From assembly GCA_030052355.1 (NCBI GenBank), contig JASIGS010000516.1:1-6898 (forward strand): a stretch of DNA of 6,898 nt, written 5' to 3'. Shown one piece after another: positions 5,095 to 6,898 of the stretch (the first letter of the stretch is position 1; each line of letters begins with the position of its first letter). Source of the DNA: Streptosporangiaceae bacterium (GTDB taxonomy: Bacteria > Actinomycetota > Actinomycetes > Streptosporangiales > Streptosporangiaceae). The notes beneath the pieces were generated by a model. The model was not told where the DNA came from. It searched no databases and saw nothing but the letters and a program-made list of their open reading frames with translations. A program made the position numbers and the translations under genes.

Positions 5095-5484
5095 TCACCC
5101 CAAAAGTTCGTCGTGGGCATACAGGTCGGTGTACATGTTCCAGACCTCGGTTACCTTCCCGTTCCTGACGTGGCAGATCTGGACCACGTCGTCGTCCAGG
5201 CTTCGCCCGTTCCGCTCGGCGTGCTCGGAGATGAGGACCACGACGTGGTCATCGCTGGCCAGCAGATCGTGCGCCTCCAGCCGGAGCGTGCCGCCGGTGA
5301 GCTCAGCGAGGGTGCCCCACAGCTCCATGAGCCTTTCCGGTCCCTTGTACTCGCCCGCCAGGCCTGACCGCCCTGGCACGTGCAAGACGACATCGGCGTC
5401 GTAGTACTTTCGGAGCTCGCCCAGATCGCCGCTCCGCAGCGCCGCGTACCCAGCCCGTACCACTTCTGCATTCGGATGTGTCAT
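5095..5484 (-). CDS. SnoaL/NTF2-like small protein
   Basis: The 129-residue product looks like a member of the SnoaL-like/NTF2 superfamily, which forms a cone-shaped alpha+beta fold and includes polyketide cyclases, ketosteroid-isomerase relatives and many proteins of unknown role. The order fits: N-terminal helix NAEVVRAGYAALRSGDLGEL (5-24), the first strand after 'yydaDVVLHVPGRS' (28-40), a helix KGPERLMELWGTLAEL (48-62), then strands LRLEAHDLLASDDHVVVLIS (67-86), DDDVVQICHVRNGKVTEVWNM (97-117). Bacterial relatives commonly carry 'hvpG...lag.y.G'. No signal peptide is present. The frame is open to an ATG at 5532, but the internal ATG at 5484 matches the usual family start and has GGAGG and AAGG ahead of it. 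Substrate and pathway cannot be told. It reads towards the cellulase gene, but 186 bases and a separate promoter lie between, so linkage to it is doubtful. Confidence 0.85.
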   Translation of the reverse strand: MTHPNAEVVRAGYAALRSGDLGELRKYYDADVVLHVPGRSGLAGEYKGPERLMELWGTLAELTGGTLRLEAHDLLASDDHVVVLISEHAERNGRSLDDDVVQICHVRNGKVTEVWNMYTDLYAHDELLG

Positions 5485-5595
5485 CTGACCTTTTCCCTCC
5501 ACCCGCTCTTCGCGGCCTGAGTGCGGGAACACGACAGCAGAATGCGCCCCTGCAGCAGCGGGTAGCGTCGGTGAAATGCCCTAGAGTTAAGGGCT

Positions 5596-5620
5596 TGCCC
5601 GCTTGCCATCAAGACGGGCA
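5596..5620 (-). terminator. Weak hairpin behind tRNA-Ser(GCT)
   Basis: TGCCCG (5596-5601) and CGGGCA (5615-5620) can pair around a 13-base loop, starting 17 bases downstream of the tRNA CCA on the minus strand. The stem is short and lacks a T-tract, so it is only a candidate. Confidence 0.3.
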
Positions 5621-5636
5621 GGAACCGGGTGGTCAG

Positions 5637-5728
5637 TGGCGGAGGCTCGGGGATTTGAACCCCGGAAGGGCGCGAACCCTAACCGCATTAGCAGTGCGGC
5701 GCCATAGACCGGACTAGGCGAAGCCTCC
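5637..5728 (-). tRNA. tRNA-Ser(GCT), with encoded CCA
   Basis: On the minus strand GGAGGCT (5728-5722) pairs perfectly with AGCCTCC (5647-5641); the discriminator is G and CCA is encoded (5639-5637). The anticodon arm CCGCACTGCTAATGCGG gives anticodon GCT, which reads AGC and AGU serine codons. The variable arm (AGGG...CCCT type with a TTCGCG loop) is long, as in class II serine tRNAs, and the T arm carries GGTTCAAATCC. All stems are intact. Confidence 0.97.
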
Positions 5729-5731
5729 TGG

Positions 5732-5749
5732 CGGCCCGCTGGCGGGCCG
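5732..5749 (-). other. Leader hairpin just before tRNA-Ser(GCT)
   Basis: CGGCCCG (5732-5738) and CGGGCCG (5743-5749) pair perfectly around the loop CTGG, and the stem ends three bases before the tRNA 5' end. It could be the terminator of the upstream acyl-CoA ligase gene, whose stop is 69 bases away. If the predicted tRNA promoter is right, it lies within the tRNA leader. The sequence does not decide between these. Confidence 0.45.
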
Positions 5750-5755
5750 GCGTCT

Positions 5756-5785
5756 AGGGTACCGGTACAGCCTGACCCGGAGCAA
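5756..5785 (-). promoter_or_regulatory. Candidate promoter of tRNA-Ser(GCT)
   Basis: On the minus strand TTGCTC (5785-5780) and TACCCT (5761-5756) are 18 bases apart. The -10 keeps T1, A2 and T6. It overlaps the 10-bp palindrome GTACCGGTAC (5759-5768). Transcription would start near 5749. Confidence 0.4.
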
Positions 5786-5818
5786 AGCACTCCCGCCCGG
5801 TGACGCTGACCTGGGAAA

Positions 5819-6898
5819 TCAGGTCGCGGTGACCACCTCGTAGTCGCCGCGCGCGTAGGCCTCGCGCATCCTCGTCTTGGCGAATTTGCCCACGCTCGTC
5901 TTCGGCACCTCGTCGATGAACGACCAGCGCTCGGGAAGCTGCCAGCGCGGCACCCGGTCAGCCAGGAAAGCGCGCAGCTCGGCGGCCGTCGCGGTCGCTC
6001 CCGGCGCCAGGACCACCGCTGCCAGCGGGCGCTCTCCCCACCTGTCGTCCGCCACGCCGATGACGGCGGCCTCGGCCACGTCCGGGTGCCCCATCAGGAT
6101 GTTCTCCAGCTCCATCGAGGAGATCCACTCACCGCCCGACTTGATGACGTCCTTGGCCCTGTCGGTCAGCGTGACGAATCCCAGCGGGTCGATCGTTCCC
6201 ACGTCGCCGGTGCGCAGCCAGCCGTCGTGGAACTTCGCCGGGTCGTCGTCCTTGTAGTAAGAGCCGGTGACCCACGGCCCGCGCACCTCGATCTCGCCGA
6301 CCGCCTCGCCGTCGCACGGCAGCTCCACGTCACCCTCGCCGATCAGGCGGTGCTCTACCTGGCACAGCAGCCGGCCTGCCGTGTCCCGGTACCGCCACGC
6401 CTCCTCCTCGGGCAGCCCGGCGGGCGGGTAGGCCACGCTGCCGAGAGGCGAGGTCTCGGTCATCCCCCACGCCTGCAGGATGAAGACCCCGAGCTCCTTC
6501 TCGTAAGCCTCGATGAGCGAGTGCGGCACGGCCGAGCCGCCGCACGGCACGAGGCGCAGCGACGACAGGTCCCCTCCGTTCGTGCGCACGTACTGGAGCA
6601 GGCCGTTCCAGATGGTCGGCACCGCACCGGCCACCGTGGGCCGCTCGGCCTCGATGAGCCGCACCAGCGGTTCGGGCTGGAGGAAGCGATCCGGCATGAC
6701 GAGGGACGCGCCGGCCATCACCGCCGCGTACGGGAGCCCCCACGCGTTGGCGTGGAACATCGGGACCACCGGCAGCACCCGGTCGCCGTCCGACAGGCCG
6801 AAGACGCTGCCCATGCACACGGCCATCGAGTGCAGATGCATGGAGCGGTGGCTGTACACCACGCCCTTGGGGTGGCCGGTGGTGCCGCTCGTGTAGCA
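5819..6898 (-). CDS. Fatty-acyl-CoA ligase (ANL superfamily), C-terminal two thirds
   Basis: The gene runs off the right edge; 359 codons and the TGA stop are inside, out of roughly 540 usual for the family. The enzyme activates a carboxylic acid, most likely a medium- or long-chain fatty acid, with ATP to the acyl-adenylate and then transfers it to CoA. The frame opens at the edge inside the phosphate-binding loop YTSGTTGHPKGV (residues 2-13 of the fragment). Later come the adenylate motif QAWGMTETSP (142-151), the ribose-contacting GWLRTGD (226-232), the hinge and C-domain entry DRAKDVIKSGGEWISS (246-261), and SVGK with the adenylation lysine K338. All catalytic motifs visible are intact, so it should be active. 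The N-terminal substrate-pocket half is missing, so chain length cannot be read. An apparent GTG start at 6862 is internal and should not be used. It is similar to FadD-type ligases annotated as long-chain-fatty-acid-CoA ligase. Confidence 0.93.
   Translation of the reverse strand, partial: CYTSGTTGHPKGVVYSHRSMHLHSMAVCMGSVFGLSDGDRVLPVVPMFHANAWGLPYAAVMAGASLVMPDRFLQPEPLVRLIEAERPTVAGAVPTIWNGLLQYVRTNGGDLSSLRLVPCGGSAVPHSLIEAYEKELGVFILQAWGMTETSPLGSVAYPPAGLPEEEAWRYRDTAGRLLCQVEHRLIGEGDVELPCDGEAVGEIEVRGPWVTGSYYKDDDPAKFHDGWLRTGDVGTIDPLGFVTLTDRAKDVIKSGGEWISSMELENILMGHPDVAEAAVIGVADDRWGERPLAAVVLAPGATATAAELRAFLADRVPRWQLPERWSFIDEVPKTSVGKFAKTRMREAYARGDYEVVTAT

Noticed and set aside
5095..5532. 145-residue version of the SnoaL-like protein from the ATG at 5532
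   Set aside because: The 16 extra residues are charged and unlike the family start; the ATG at 5484 has ribosome-binding sequence just ahead.
1..6898. CRISPR array, riboswitch, rRNA, phage or toxin-antitoxin module
   Set aside because: No regularly spaced repeats, no recognisable riboswitch core, and no matching genes on either strand.

Overview
The window comes from a high-GC actinobacterium. Third codon positions are almost all G or C, there is an actinobacterial-type TadA with its actinobacteria-specific partner protein, and the terminators are long GC hairpins without T-tracts. Genus cannot be fixed from this piece; Streptosporangiales or streptomycete-like relatives are plausible. Most of the window looks chromosomal and ordinary, with one mobile-element edge and a few accessory genes. 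I found no clearly new multi-gene system.

Layout. Positions 1-584 are the 3' end of an IS481-family insertion sequence: the C-terminal part of its transposase and a likely right terminal repeat. It stops one base short of the encoded CCA of a tRNA-Ser(CGA) gene on the minus strand (586-675). Next come tadA (tRNA adenosine deaminase) and the small acidic TadA-associated protein gene, both minus strand, 8 bp apart and probably one operon, with a hairpin terminator at 712-739. A divergent regulatory region of about 290 bp (1736-2027) follows. It leads into a plus-strand pair: a 50-residue membrane-anchored protein with an unusually long Shine-Dalgarno, and a two-TM bacterial PH-domain protein. 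A 13-bp inverted repeat separates this pair from a convergent, minus-strand, Cys-rich orphan gene (2853-3188).

The central part holds a secreted glycoside hydrolase family 6 cellulase, probably an exo-acting cellobiohydrolase, on the minus strand (3391-4908). It has a signal peptide, all the GH6 acid motifs and no cellulose-binding module. A very strong hairpin lies behind it, and a readable promoter plus repeat (possible operator) lies in front. Upstream of it are a SnoaL/NTF2-like small protein (5095-5484), a tRNA-Ser(GCT) gene (5637-5728) and the C-terminal two thirds of a fatty-acyl-CoA ligase that runs off the right edge (5819-6898), all on the minus strand.

How they work together: the only tight functional units are tadA with its partner (wobble inosine in tRNA-Arg) and the small-protein/PH-domain pair (membrane, unknown role). 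The cellulase, SnoaL-like protein and acyl-CoA ligase look like independently transcribed genes.
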